Shown: positions 6,839 to 15,493 of the stretch, in pieces
How the letters are laid out: the number at the start of each line of letters is the position of its first letter
How positions within the stretch are numbered: position 1 is the stretch's first letter
NCBI GenBank assembly: GCA_947371755.1
Contig: CANBQT010000023.1
Coordinates: 1 to 47,211 of the forward strand
DNA length: 47,211 bases
Reading direction: 5' to 3'
Source: Chitinophagaceae bacterium
GTDB taxonomy: Bacteria > Bacteroidota > Bacteroidia > Chitinophagales > Chitinophagaceae
Made by a program: the position numbers and the translations under genes
The notes under the pieces: generated by a model
What the model was told of the DNA's origin: nothing
The model's database searches: none
The model's input: the letters and a program-made list of their open reading frames with translations, nothing else

Positions 6839-8314
6839 TATCTTCTCCTTCACCACCTGCAACTTCAAGTCAACGCCCTGTTTGATGGCAAATGAATTTG
6901 GTGTAACTAATAGATCCGGGATCACGCCTCTGCCCATGGGGCGATCTTTATCCAACACTACTCTAAACAATGGAAGCGTTACTTGTATTTTTGTATTCGG
7001 CAAGACCACAGTTAATAAGTGAATTGCTGAATTACCATAATTTCCACCACCCGTTTCTTCACCTATTAATTGCACATTTTCCTGCCCCTTTAAACTTGCT
7101 GTAAAAACAGCAGCAGCACTAAAAGTAGAAGGCCCTTGCAACAAATAAATATTTCCATCATAATGATGGTTTACAAAAGGCTGGTATTTTTTTGTTTCAA
7201 ATCGATGGTAATGATACCTGCCGTCTTCCATTTTAGTGGTATTGAAATTTAATGGGAACCAAAACCAAAATGACTGTCGAATATATTTTCCTTTCGTGAA
7301 ATTTCGATTGATAGCAGCTACCGTATCTGCTACTTTAAAAGGATGTTTTGCCAAATATTGCGTAAGACGAATACTATTATTTAAATGCCCACCACCATTA
7401 TCACGCACATCAATAATGAGATTTCGACTTTTCTTTTCTTCTATCTGTCGAAAGGATTTTCGCATGAATCTTTGTAAACCATTGATAGAGAAACCTGCCA
7501 AATGCATGTATGCTGTGCTTGTTGTATCATCAAAAGTCAACGACAAAGCAGCATTTCTTCTTGCTTTACGAATTTCCCTTTTGGTTGGGATCTTAAAAGC
7601 ACTCATTAGTTTTTGTAATGAATCTGATTTTGGTTTTTCAATAATAAATGGACGAAAGCTTTTCATCGTTTCCTTTCTTTCAATTCCTGCACTATCAATA
7701 TAGCCAATCACATAACTGGTATCTGCTCCAAACCTGTTTCTATACCAGGCACCAAAATTATTGCTCACTATCTGGCTTTTATAAGAATCATTATTGCCAT
7801 CGATGCTAATGAACTTAAAAAAACTATCCAGCAAACTTCTATTGGATCTTCCATTGATAGACGTAATGATTGTTCCTCTTTTAATGTTAGATTTTGCATT
7901 AATATTTGCCAGTACTACTAAACTATCGTCCCATGTTTTGATAGACAAGGGAAATTGAGGGACCCTGTTTTTAGAAAGAGATTTGATGAATTGATTGGAA
8001 TAGCGAACGATGGTATGGCCGCACCTGATCTGACTTATCAAGACTGCAATTCTGTTTCTGAATTCCACTTCATTCAATGAATCCTGAATGCCATGAATGG
8101 TTTCTGCAAAATAACCATCCATTTTTTCTTTAGGTGTATACCAATAAAGACTCGGATGGTTGGACTCAAGAATTTTTTCTAGAATTTGAGCATCTTCTTG
8201 AAGCTCAGACGGAGCATATTTTTGTTGGATTGAATATTGGCCGCTGCGAGAACTACTACAAGACCAACAAAAAAGCATGCAGAAAAGACCTATAAAAAGT
8301 TGACTTTTCTGCAT
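6818..8314 (-). CDS. S41 family (C-terminal processing-type) peptidase, lipoprotein
   Basis: This 498-residue secreted serine protease of the S41 (tail-specific protease) family probably acts in the periplasm or at the cell surface. The N-terminus is a hydrophobic signal ending at C19 (FCWSC), a loose lipobox. A PDZ-like segment with RGTIITSINGRS spans about 146-157. The protease core has LIIDVRDNGGGH (299-310), the nucleophile S399 in GPSTFSAAAVF and GEETGGG (418-424). The C-terminus KIKVKIKK is encoded by a tandem AT repeat that runs through the stop codon. It is last in a suhB-thiL-S41 run, 9 bp after thiL, and converges on nagA. The substrate is unknown. The family call is firm; processing, degradative and signalling roles are all possible. 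Confidence 0.9.
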   Translation of the reverse strand: MQKSQLFIGLFCMLFCWSCSSSRSGQYSIQQKYAPSELQEDAQILEKILESNHPSLYWYTPKEKMDGYFAETIHGIQDSLNEVEFRNRIAVLISQIRCGHTIVRYSNQFIKSLSKNRVPQFPLSIKTWDDSLVVLANINAKSNIKRGTIITSINGRSNRSLLDSFFKFISIDGNNDSYKSQIVSNNFGAWYRNRFGADTSYVIGYIDSAGIERKETMKSFRPFIIEKPKSDSLQKLMSAFKIPTKREIRKARRNAALSLTFDDTTSTAYMHLAGFSINGLQRFMRKSFRQIEEKKSRNLIIDVRDNGGGHLNNSIRLTQYLAKHPFKVADTVAAINRNFTKGKYIRQSFWFWFPLNFNTTKMEDGRYHYHRFETKKYQPFVNHHYDGNIYLLQGPSTFSAAAVFTASLKGQENVQLIGEETGGGNYGNSAIHLLTVVLPNTKIQVTLPLFRVVLDKDRPMGRGVIPDLLVTPNSFAIKQGVDLKLQVVKEKIKVKIKK

Positions 8315-8323
8315 GCCTTTGAT

Positions 8324-9355
8324 TTATTTATTAAACGCATTCCATCCTTGTGCAGTAATAGGGAATTGATTACCACCCTTTGTGATGAGCTTAGTGCCAT
8401 CTTCAATATCTGTCATGTAACCGATTACACTAATTTCTTCATTCAATGTAATCTTATCATGGTCTTCCTGTTTTAATGTAAAGATCAATTCATAATCTTC
8501 ACCTCCATTCAAAGCACAAACAGTAGGATCTAAACCAAACTTATACGCAGCTTGTCTGCTTTCATCAGAGATAGGAAACTTGTCTTCATAGATCACACAT
8601 CCCAAATTGCTTTGCTTGCACAAATGCAAAACTTCACTACTCAAACCATCACTCACGTCCATCATGGCCGTAGGTATAATTTCATTTTTTTCAAAAAATT
8701 CTATGATTTCTTTTCTGGCTTCAGGTTTTAATAAGCGACCAACTATATAACTTTCGTTTTCCAGATCTGGTTGCACTTGTGGATTTTCGAGATAGATCTT
8801 TTTCTCTCTTTCCATTAATGTTAATCCAAGAAAAGCGCCGCCCAAATCACCGGTTACACAAATCAAGTCACCTTTCTGTGCTGTACTTCTTTTGACAAAT
8901 TTATCAGGTGTTACTTCTCCAATCGCTGTGATAGAAATAATAAAACCTTTTTGAGATGTAGAAGTATCACCACCAATCAGATCTACACCATGTTTTTCAC
9001 AGGCAATATAAATGCCTTCGTAAAATTCATTTAAAGCCTCTATGCTAATTCTATTACTGATTCCAATACTCACAGTGATCTGAGTAGGTGTAGCATTCAT
9101 AGCATAGATATCACTCAGGTTCACCATCACAGCTTTATAACCGAGATGCTTTAAAGGGGTATACATGAGATCAAAATGAATTCCCTCTAATAAAAGGTCA
9201 GTTGTAATGACTGTTTGCTTTCCAAAATGATCAATCACAGCTGCATCATCACCAACACCTAAAACAGTAGACACATTCTGTATCTCAAAATTTTTAGTTA
9301 GATGATCTATTAATCCAAACTCGCCTAAGTCGGCTATTTCTGTTCTTTCTTCCAT
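8324..9355 (-). CDS. thiL: Thiamine-monophosphate kinase
   Basis: ThiL phosphorylates thiamine monophosphate with ATP to give thiamine pyrophosphate, the last step of the pathway, in the cytoplasm. The 343-residue length is typical. Metal and nucleotide motifs of the AIR-synthase/ThiL fold are GDDAAVI (35-41), TTDLLLEGIHFD (51-62), NLSDI (79-83), LIGGDTSTS at about 126-134, ITAIGEV, and MMDVSDGLSSE before the substrate-binding C-terminal half. GGEDYELIFT lies near residue 284-293. It sits between a suhB-like gene (34 bp upstream) and the S41 protease. No other thiamine genes are in the window. Confidence 0.96.
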   Translation of the reverse strand: MEERTEIADLGEFGLIDHLTKNFEIQNVSTVLGVGDDAAVIDHFGKQTVITTDLLLEGIHFDLMYTPLKHLGYKAVMVNLSDIYAMNATPTQITVSIGISNRISIEALNEFYEGIYIACEKHGVDLIGGDTSTSQKGFIISITAIGEVTPDKFVKRSTAQKGDLICVTGDLGGAFLGLTLMEREKKIYLENPQVQPDLENESYIVGRLLKPEARKEIIEFFEKNEIIPTAMMDVSDGLSSEVLHLCKQSNLGCVIYEDKFPISDESRQAAYKFGLDPTVCALNGGEDYELIFTLKQEDHDKITLNEEISVIGYMTDIEDGTKLITKGGNQFPITAQGWNAFNK

Positions 9356-9389
9356 AATTTTTTTTGAAATTTCTTAAATACCTGGAATA

Positions 9390-10175
9390 TTATCCACGAA
9401 CCTCACCACCGTTTACAATGTCTAACAATTCTTCGTGTATCAAACCATTTGTTGCAATGATATGTGGCTGATAGGGTGAATAGTAATCACCTTTAAAATC
9501 TGTTACTTTTCCTCCGGCTTCTTCCACCATTAAAAATCCAGCTGCACTATCCCATGCTTGTAATTGGTGTTCATAAAATCCATCAAACCTTCCAGCAGCC
9601 ACCCAGCAAAGATCAATGGCTGCACTTCCTAATCTTCTTACCGGAACACCCTTACGAATTAGCTTTTCAAAAATTTGTAAAGGTCCATTTGGAGCGTCTA
9701 AATAAGTATACGGAAAACCAGTCACCATCGAACTTTTGGCAACTTCTGTTTTAGTGCTCACCTGAATTTTTTTATTATTCAATGTGGCTCCGAAACCTTT
9801 TTGTGCAAAAAAGAATTCTTTAATAAAAGGATTATACACTGCTCCCAATATCATTTTCCCTTCTTGCTCTACACCAATACTTACACAACAAATTGGAATG
9901 CCGTTTGCAAAATTTACAGTACCATCAATTGGATCAATGATCCACTTATAAGTTGAATCCTGAATGATCTCTCCTGCTTCCTCACTTAATATATAGTGAT
10001 CCGGGAAATCGTTTTTGATCACCTCAAAAATGGCTTTCTCAGAAGCGTGATCTGCTTCTGTTACCAGATTATTGATTCCTTCTTTATTGCTGATTTCAAA
10101 TTTTCCATTGAAATAGCTTTGCATCACAGCAGCTCCTGTTTCGGCTGCTTTGATCAGCGTATGCTTTAACATCAT
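9390..10175 (-). CDS. Inositol monophosphatase family protein (SuhB-like)
   Basis: This 261-residue magnesium-dependent phosphatase of the inositol monophosphatase/SuhB family is cytoplasmic. Metal ligands are visible as E65/E66 in LSEEAG, D81 and D84 in DPIDGT (81-86), and the aspartate of WDSAAGFLMVEEAGG near residue 209. NLVTEADHASE at 36-46 is the usual N-terminal block. It could hydrolyse inositol-1-phosphate, a sugar phosphate or PAP; motifs alone do not separate these. Two adjacent ATG codons occur at 10175 and 10172. A promoter (TTTC, N20, TACTTTTG at 10180-10211) ends only 5 bp before the first ATG, so the mRNA is probably leaderless or nearly so. It heads the suhB-thiL-S41 run. Confidence 0.9.
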   Translation of the reverse strand: MMLKHTLIKAAETGAAVMQSYFNGKFEISNKEGINNLVTEADHASEKAIFEVIKNDFPDHYILSEEAGEIIQDSTYKWIIDPIDGTVNFANGIPICCVSIGVEQEGKMILGAVYNPFIKEFFFAQKGFGATLNNKKIQVSTKTEVAKSSMVTGFPYTYLDAPNGPLQIFEKLIRKGVPVRRLGSAAIDLCWVAAGRFDGFYEHQLQAWDSAAGFLMVEEAGGKVTDFKGDYYSPYQPHIIATNGLIHEELLDIVNGGEVRG

Positions 10176-10179
10176 ACTG

Positions 10180-10211
10180 CAAAAGTACCCCCGATTATCA
10201 GGATTATGAAA
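10180..10211 (-). promoter_or_regulatory. Promoter of the suhB-like gene (TTTC-N20-TACTTTTG)
   Basis: The minus strand shows TTTC (10208-10211), a 20-nt spacer and TACTTTTG (10180-10187): a perfect TAnnTTTG -7 and a one-mismatch -33 at normal spacing. The -7 element ends 5 bp before the ATG at 10175, so transcription should start within a few bases of the start codons. Confidence 0.65.
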
Positions 10212-10280
10212 GATTTCGTGTCTAAATAAGCATCTTTGTGTCCAAGTATTTTATTTCATCCTTTGCAATAGATTTAATTC

Positions 10281-11423
10281 TTGGATTTATCAATTGTCAT
10301 AGTTAATTATAATGTCAAATTCTTTTTAGAACAGTGTTTACATACTGTTCTAAAAGCGGTTGACCAATTAGAAGCCGAGATTTGGGTGGTTGATAATCAA
10401 TCCACCGATGGGTCAGTAGCTTATCTTAAACCACTTTTCCCAACAGTTTCCTTCATTGAAAATCAAAAAAATACCGGCTTTGGTGCTGCGAATAATCAAG
10501 CGTTAGAGCGATGTTCCGGAGATTTTATCCTTTTTCTAAACCCCGATACCCTGATCCCGGAAGATTGCCTGCTCAACTGTCTCCATTTTATGAGATCAGA
10601 TCCCAATGCAGGTGCACTCGGGATAAGGATGCTGGATGGTTCCGGCGTTTTTTTGCCTGAAAGCAAAAGAGCATTTCCTTCTCCCATTCGGGCTTTCTAT
10701 AAATTAATTGGCTTTTCGGCCCTTTTTCCCAGATCACCCAGATTTAATCGCTACTCTTTAGGACACCTGAGCTCTACAGAAAACCACGTAGTGGATGTGT
10801 TAGCCGGTGCCTTTATGATGATTTCTAAACCCGTTTTAGAACAGACCAAAGGTTTCGATGAACGTTTTTTTATGTATGGAGAAGATATAGACCTCAGTTA
10901 CCGGATTCAAAAAGCCGGATATACCAATTACTATTTCGCAGGATCTTCGATTATTCATTTCAAGGGCGAGAGCACCAGAAAGGGCAGCATGAATTATGTG
11001 ATTCTTTTTTATAATGCCATGCTTTTATTTGTTCAGAAAAACTACCGTGGAACCAAAGCGGGTTTTTTTGGCTTTTTTATTCAGGCTGCCATTATACTTA
11101 GAGGCCTGTTTTCTGCGTTCTATAAAATAGGAGTCTACCCTTTCAAAAAATGGGCAAAAAACCGCATTTTTGATAAAAATCGGGCAGAATCTCTGGTTAT
11201 TTTGACCAAATTCGAAGAAAATCACTCAAAAATAGGTAAAAATAATACCTTGGTTTTTCGCGAATCTGATCAATTTAGCTGGAAACAAATCATACAAAAG
11301 GTAGAAGAACTTAGCCATTCAGGTGCTCAATTTCGCTTTCAGGCTAGTAATAGTCTTAGCATTGTAGGAAGTGATTCCAAAGAAACTGAAGGTGAAGCAC
11401 TTGCCGCTAATATCATTTCATAG
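10281..11423 (+). CDS. Glycosyltransferase family 2 protein (rhamnosyltransferase-like)
   Basis: This 380-residue GT-A glycosyltransferase transfers a sugar from a nucleotide donor, probably to a surface glycan. The start is a TTG at 10281, giving MDLSIVIVNYNVKFFLEQCL, the normal GT2 N-terminus; no ATG fits. Motifs are VDNQSTDGS (37-45), NTGFGAANN (64-72) and LNPDT (86-90) in place of the DxD metal motif. The acceptor-side block FDERFFMYGEDIDLSYR lies at about 193-209, as in WbbL-type rhamnosyltransferases. A hydrophobic stretch follows at about 265-285, then a roughly 95-residue C-terminal tail I cannot assign. It opens a plus-strand run with the GH3-family gene (58 bp later). Donor and acceptor are unknown. 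Confidence 0.9.
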   Translation: MDLSIVIVNYNVKFFLEQCLHTVLKAVDQLEAEIWVVDNQSTDGSVAYLKPLFPTVSFIENQKNTGFGAANNQALERCSGDFILFLNPDTLIPEDCLLNCLHFMRSDPNAGALGIRMLDGSGVFLPESKRAFPSPIRAFYKLIGFSALFPRSPRFNRYSLGHLSSTENHVVDVLAGAFMMISKPVLEQTKGFDERFFMYGEDIDLSYRIQKAGYTNYYFAGSSIIHFKGESTRKGSMNYVILFYNAMLLFVQKNYRGTKAGFFGFFIQAAIILRGLFSAFYKIGVYPFKKWAKNRIFDKNRAESLVILTKFEENHSKIGKNNTLVFRESDQFSWKQIIQKVEELSHSGAQFRFQASNSLSIVGSDSKETEGEALAANIIS

Positions 11424-11481
11424 GCGATTTTAAAGCATTTGCTTTAGCTTCGTATTTAGAAACACAAACGTAGATTCTACA

Positions 11482-13008
11482 ATGGCAATTCTTGATATCA
11501 AGCTTCCTAATTCCATTCTCAAAGCCTTGCGTCTTCCTCAGAATAATCCGAGAAGACAACAATTAAGGGTCTTGAAAAAAATGCTGAGGAAAGCTCGATT
11601 CACGGAATTTGGTCAAACCTATCATTTCGATGATATATTAGTGAGCAAACATCCTGGAAAAAAGTTTCAGGAATTGGTTCCTACCTATAATTATAATAAG
11701 ATCTACCAGGAATGGTGGCATAAAACGCTGGAAGGAAAATCAGATATCTGTTGGCCTGGAAAAATTAAGTTCTATGCACTCAGTAGTGGTACCAGTGAAT
11801 CGGCGAGTAAATTCATTCCCATTACCAACGACTTACTCAGAGGTAATAAATTGGTGATGATCAAACAATTACTCACCCTTCGCAACTACGAAGACATTCC
11901 TTTTGGCGCATTGGGAAGAGGATGGCTTACCCTTGGAGGAAGTACTGATCTGCAAAAAGGTCCTGGTTATTATTCAGGTGATCTTAGTGGAATAACTCAA
12001 AAAAAATCTCCTTTCTGGTTTCAACCTTTTTATAAACCAGGTAAAAAAATTGCTAAACAGAAAGATTGGAATAAAAAATTAGAGGAAATTGTAGATAAAG
12101 CTCCGGAATGGGATATTAGTTTTTTGGTAGGAGTACCTGCCTGGATTCAGATGTGCATGGAAATGGTGATCGAGCGATACAAACTCAATACGATTCATGA
12201 TATGTGGCCCAACCTTGCCTTCTTTGTGCACGGTGGTGTAAGTTTTGAACCTTACAAAAAAGGGTTTGAAAAATTATTGGGTAAACCTATCACTTATATC
12301 GAAACCTATCTGGCCAGCGAAGGCTTTATAGCTTATCAGGATCGCCAATATGCCCAGGGAATGAAGCTGGTTACCAACGAACATATTTTCCTGGAATTCG
12401 TTCCTTTCGATGATAATAATTTCGACGCCAATGGAGACATGATTGATAATCCTGAGGCACTAATGATTCATGAAGTGGAAGAAGGAAAAGATTATGCTTT
12501 ACTCATTAGTACCACAGCCGGCACCTGGAGATACCTCATTGGAGATACTATTCGCTTTGTTGATAAAGAAAAATGTGAAGTAATTATCACAGGTAGAACC
12601 AAACACTTTTTAAGTTTAGTTGGTGAACATCTTAGCGTTGATAATATGAACAAAGCCATTCAATTGGCTAGCGAAGAAATGAATATCTGCATACCTGAAT
12701 TTACAGTAGCTGGTGTGCCTTATGGAAATTTCTTTGCGCATCATTGGTTTGTAGCCTGTAATGATAGTTTTGATAAGGATCAATTAGCAAAAAAAATTGA
12801 TAAGCATCTTTGTGAACTCAATGATGATTATGCCGTTGAAAGAAGAACTGCTTTAAAAGACGTAATGCTGGATGTGTTGAGTGAACAGGATTTTATGAAT
12901 TTCATGACTGCAAAAGGAAAAATAGGTGGTCAGCATAAATTCCCGCGGGTATTAAAAGGCACTATGTTAGCCGATTGGCAAAAGTTCATTAAGGGCGAAC
13001 CCATTTAA
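11482..13008 (+). CDS. GH3 auxin-responsive promoter family protein (acyl-adenylating enzyme)
   Basis: This 508-residue protein belongs to the GH3 family, members of the ANL adenylating superfamily. Plant members conjugate amino acids to hormones; the role of bacterial members is largely unknown. The ATP-binding motif is YALSSGTSESASKFIP (98-113). Further family blocks are FFVHGGVSFEPYKKGF near 250, ITYIETYLASEGFIA near 271-285, and STTAGTWRYLIGDTIRF near 344-360. GRTKHFLSLVGEHLS near 371-385 marks the hinge to the C-terminal domain. No signal peptide or carrier domain is present. It is followed 34 bp later by a LysE-type exporter, which invites but does not prove a link between making and exporting a conjugate. 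It is not the glycoside hydrolase family also named GH3. Confidence 0.92.
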   Translation: MAILDIKLPNSILKALRLPQNNPRRQQLRVLKKMLRKARFTEFGQTYHFDDILVSKHPGKKFQELVPTYNYNKIYQEWWHKTLEGKSDICWPGKIKFYALSSGTSESASKFIPITNDLLRGNKLVMIKQLLTLRNYEDIPFGALGRGWLTLGGSTDLQKGPGYYSGDLSGITQKKSPFWFQPFYKPGKKIAKQKDWNKKLEEIVDKAPEWDISFLVGVPAWIQMCMEMVIERYKLNTIHDMWPNLAFFVHGGVSFEPYKKGFEKLLGKPITYIETYLASEGFIAYQDRQYAQGMKLVTNEHIFLEFVPFDDNNFDANGDMIDNPEALMIHEVEEGKDYALLISTTAGTWRYLIGDTIRFVDKEKCEVIITGRTKHFLSLVGEHLSVDNMNKAIQLASEEMNICIPEFTVAGVPYGNFFAHHWFVACNDSFDKDQLAKKIDKHLCELNDDYAVERRTALKDVMLDVLSEQDFMNFMTAKGKIGGQHKFPRVLKGTMLADWQKFIKGEPI

Positions 13009-13042
13009 GCAAGAAATTTTTTTACCGTTTTATTTATCAGCA

Positions 13043-13699
13043 ATGGTAGCAGCCCTATTTAAAGGATTAGCATTGGGTTTTCTTCTCGCAATTTCTGTGG
13101 GACCCGTCATCTTTGCCATTATTAAACAGAGCATCAATCATGGTCATAAAGCTGGCTATGTTTTTGTTGCTGGTGTTTCTAGCAGTGATATCACACTCTT
13201 ATTAATTTGTAATTTCTTTACTTCTCTTTTTGATACGGCCTTAAAACATCAAACATTAATTGCTGTTACAGGCAGCCTATTTCTGATAGGTGTAGGAATC
13301 TATACTTTCTTTTTTAAGAAAGTGGTGGTAGATGAAGACAATAATTTAAAGGAAAAGATTTTTCGAAAACGCGATTGGGTTGCCATATTTCTATCGGGCT
13401 ATTTTATGAATATGCTTAACCCGGGTGTTTTCATCTTTTGGTTTGCCTGGTCTGCCGCTATTTTAGCCGACTCTGTAACGCATGCAGATCCTTTTCAATA
13501 CAGGGCTGTGGTATTTGGTACCTGTCTGATCTTTGTTCTTGCAACTGATCTATTAAAAGTTTCTCTCGCGGGAAAACTCAGACCTAAACTAACTGTCAAA
13601 AATTTACATTTTATCAATCGCCTTTCCGGGTTAATTTTAATAGGATTTGGAGTGGCACTTTGTTGGGGTATCCTAAGTTTTGGCGATAAGTTAAAATAG
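13043..13699 (+). CDS. LysE family translocator
   Basis: This 218-residue inner membrane protein of the LysE/RhtB superfamily exports amino acids or related small molecules. The N-terminus ALGFLLAISVGPVIFAIIKQSINHGHKAGY carries the family's TM1 with the conserved GP, followed by VFVAGVSSSDITLLLICNF. About six hydrophobic segments can be counted, with a charged loop at about 92-110. FMNMLNPGVFIFWFAW (126-141) matches the conserved NP block of TM4. It sits between the GH3-family gene and a small secreted protein gene (10 bp gap), so it is likely in the same transcript. The substrate is not predictable. Confidence 0.88.
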   Translation: MVAALFKGLALGFLLAISVGPVIFAIIKQSINHGHKAGYVFVAGVSSSDITLLLICNFFTSLFDTALKHQTLIAVTGSLFLIGVGIYTFFFKKVVVDEDNNLKEKIFRKRDWVAIFLSGYFMNMLNPGVFIFWFAWSAAILADSVTHADPFQYRAVVFGTCLIFVLATDLLKVSLAGKLRPKLTVKNLHFINRLSGLILIGFGVALCWGILSFGDKLK

Positions 13700-13709
13700 A
13701 AATTAACAA

Positions 13710-14255
13710 ATGAAAATAATTAGCCTGCTTATATGCTTTGTTTTCTCATTATCGGTGATGGCTCAGAAAGATGTACTGATGTTGAAGCAAAATAATCAAA
13801 CACTGCAATCCTGGACTTCCGGATCCTATATACTTTTTCAATTCAGCAGCAAACAATGGATAGAAGGAATCATCAAAAAAATTCAGAATGATAGTGTTAC
13901 TATCGATCAGATCCAGGTTCGTCAGGTGGGTAATCAATTCGGACTGCCTACTATTGATACCGCTCATTTTGGAATCATGAAATTTCATATCAATGAAATA
14001 TATGGAATGCCAAAAAGAGGTATGTCTTCCAATATGTTTAGCAATGGAAGTCTCTTTCAACTAGGAAGTGCGGCCTATATTTTACTCAATGTGGCTAATA
14101 GTTTAATAAAATCTGATCCTGTTTTTGGTTCAGACAATCTTCCGAAACTGGGAATTGCAGCTGGCTTTTTTGTGATAGGAAAGATCTTACAGAATTCACA
14201 TAAGTCCTATCTTCAAATGGGTAAGAAATATAGAATGGTAACCCTACAACTGTAA
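13710..14255 (+). CDS. Secreted hypothetical protein
   Basis: I do not recognise a named family in this 181-residue protein. It has a clear Sec signal peptide (MKIISLLICFVFSLSVMAQ, cleavage after AQ at 19), a predicted beta-rich region (about 35-95) with SSKQWIEGIIKKIQNDSVTI, and a hydrophobic stretch near 118-152 containing LGIAAGFFVIGKIL that could be a membrane segment or buried strand. The pattern 'instrument setting plus IxxI' resembles Bacteroidota proteins that report small structural repeats, but that is only an impression. It lies 10 bp after the LysE-type gene and 11 bp before mtgA, so it is very probably cotranscribed and periplasmic or envelope-associated. Confidence 0.75.
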   Translation: MKIISLLICFVFSLSVMAQKDVLMLKQNNQTLQSWTSGSYILFQFSSKQWIEGIIKKIQNDSVTIDQIQVRQVGNQFGLPTIDTAHFGIMKFHINEIYGMPKRGMSSNMFSNGSLFQLGSAAYILLNVANSLIKSDPVFGSDNLPKLGIAAGFFVIGKILQNSHKSYLQMGKKYRMVTLQL

Positions 14256-14266
14256 AAGACCCTAAG

Positions 14267-14965
14267 ATGTTTAGATTGATTTGGAAATGGATAAAGAGAA
14301 TTACATTATGGATGTTTCTTTCTTCCTTGTTGTATGTAATCATCTGTAAATGGATTACTCCTCCCATCACGTTTACACAGGTCAGCAATAGTTTTGAATA
14401 CGGTTTAAAAAGAGATTATGTAAGTGGCAAGGAGATTTCTTCAAATGCAAAACTGGCTGCCATCGCAAGCGAAGACCAGGCATTTCCAGATCATAGTGGC
14501 TTCGATTGGGATGCCATAGAAAAAAGCCTGAAACCAAAAAAAGGACACAAACAAAAAATACCCCTGGGTGCAGCAGCAAGTACCATTACACAACAGGTAG
14601 CAAAAAATGTTTTCCTCTGGCAAGGTGGGGGTATTACAAAATACATTCGAAAAATCCCTGAAGCTTATTTTACTGTTTTGATAGAATTGATCTGGGGTAA
14701 GCATCGCATTCTGGAAGTATATATGAATACTATTGAAATGGGACCAGGGATATTTGGTATCGAAGCAGCAGCACAACAGTATTTCGGTAAACATGCAAAG
14801 CAACTTAGCAGAGCAGAAGCCGCTATGATCATTGCCTGTTTACCAAACCCAAAAAAATTTACGGTGAAACCAATGAGCCATCGTGTAAGTTGGCGCTATC
14901 CGCAGATACTACAACAGATGCACAATATTGAAGATGATGAAGACATTCAATTATTGATCCAATAA
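14267..14965 (+). CDS. mtgA: Monofunctional biosynthetic peptidoglycan transglycosylase
   Basis: MtgA polymerises lipid II into glycan strands without a transpeptidase domain (GT51 family). The 232-residue protein has one N-terminal membrane anchor (about 10-30) followed by the GT51 domain. The catalytic glutamate is E69 in IASEDQAFPDHSGFDWDAI. The second signature ASTITQQVAKNVFLW spans 104-118, and EVYMNTIEMGPGIFGIEAAAQQYFGK carries the later conserved block. It is the last gene of the plus-strand run. Its final 15 bp overlap the 3' end of the convergent NadR-type kinase gene, and no terminator is visible between them. Confidence 0.95.
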   Translation: MFRLIWKWIKRITLWMFLSSLLYVIICKWITPPITFTQVSNSFEYGLKRDYVSGKEISSNAKLAAIASEDQAFPDHSGFDWDAIEKSLKPKKGHKQKIPLGAAASTITQQVAKNVFLWQGGGITKYIRKIPEAYFTVLIELIWGKHRILEVYMNTIEMGPGIFGIEAAAQQYFGKHAKQLSRAEAAMIIACLPNPKKFTVKPMSHRVSWRYPQILQQMHNIEDDEDIQLLIQ

Positions 14966-15493
14966 TTTACTCACTGCTTCAATTGCTGTGTGTTCGCGTT
15001 CTTCAAAGGTTCCGCTGATTGTTACCCAGGGAACATTCTGATTGATCAATAGGTCTTTATAAATTTGAAATAATTCTTGTCGTGGCCCGTCTTCAGGATA
15101 TTCCCTTAAGTCGTCCTGCACCCAGGGCAGATCTACATCACATAAAAGATAGAGGTCGTATTTTCTTTCACAGATCTGTTCTAAAATAAAATGATGACAT
15201 TGATGAAAAACATATTCACACCAAACTTTCATGACGTACATATCAGTATCAATAAATAAAAGTGGACTTTCCTGTTTATTGATCAATTCATTGGTAAAAC
15301 TATCTTCCAATTTTAATTGCTCCTGCGCAATCGTTAACAGGTCGGAATATTGATAAGATTTACCATTTACTGTGAGGTATTCACGTGCAAATTCCGGACA
15401 CCAGATACTGTCAAAATGCTCTGCAAGCTTAGCGCATAGACTACTCTTGCCTGTTGATTCAGGACCTATTACAACTATTTTTTTTACGGTCAT
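14951..15493 (-). CDS. NadR-type nicotinamide riboside kinase (AAA/P-loop family)
   Basis: This 180-residue P-loop protein matches the ribosylnicotinamide kinase domain of NadR. It would phosphorylate nicotinamide riboside to NMN, trapping it after import. The Walker A motif is GPESTGKS (10-17), followed by EFAREYL (34-40), LFIDTDMYVMKVWCE near 93-107 and DVDLPWVQDDLREYPEDGPRQE near 118-139. E. coli NadR also has an HTH repressor and an adenylyltransferase domain; both are absent here. Its ATG overlaps the pnuC stop by 4 bp (ATGA), a strong sign of coupling with the nicotinamide riboside transporter. Function is inferred from the domain plus the pnuC partner. Confidence 0.9.
   Translation of the reverse strand: MTVKKIVVIGPESTGKSSLCAKLAEHFDSIWCPEFAREYLTVNGKSYQYSDLLTIAQEQLKLEDSFTNELINKQESPLLFIDTDMYVMKVWCEYVFHQCHHFILEQICERKYDLYLLCDVDLPWVQDDLREYPEDGPRQELFQIYKDLLINQNVPWVTISGTFEEREHTAIEAVSKLLDQ

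Noticed and set aside
7236..7703. 155-codon plus-strand open frame
   Set aside because: It lies antisense inside the S41 protease gene, which has clear family motifs. The antisense translation resembles no family and has no promoter or plausible start context.
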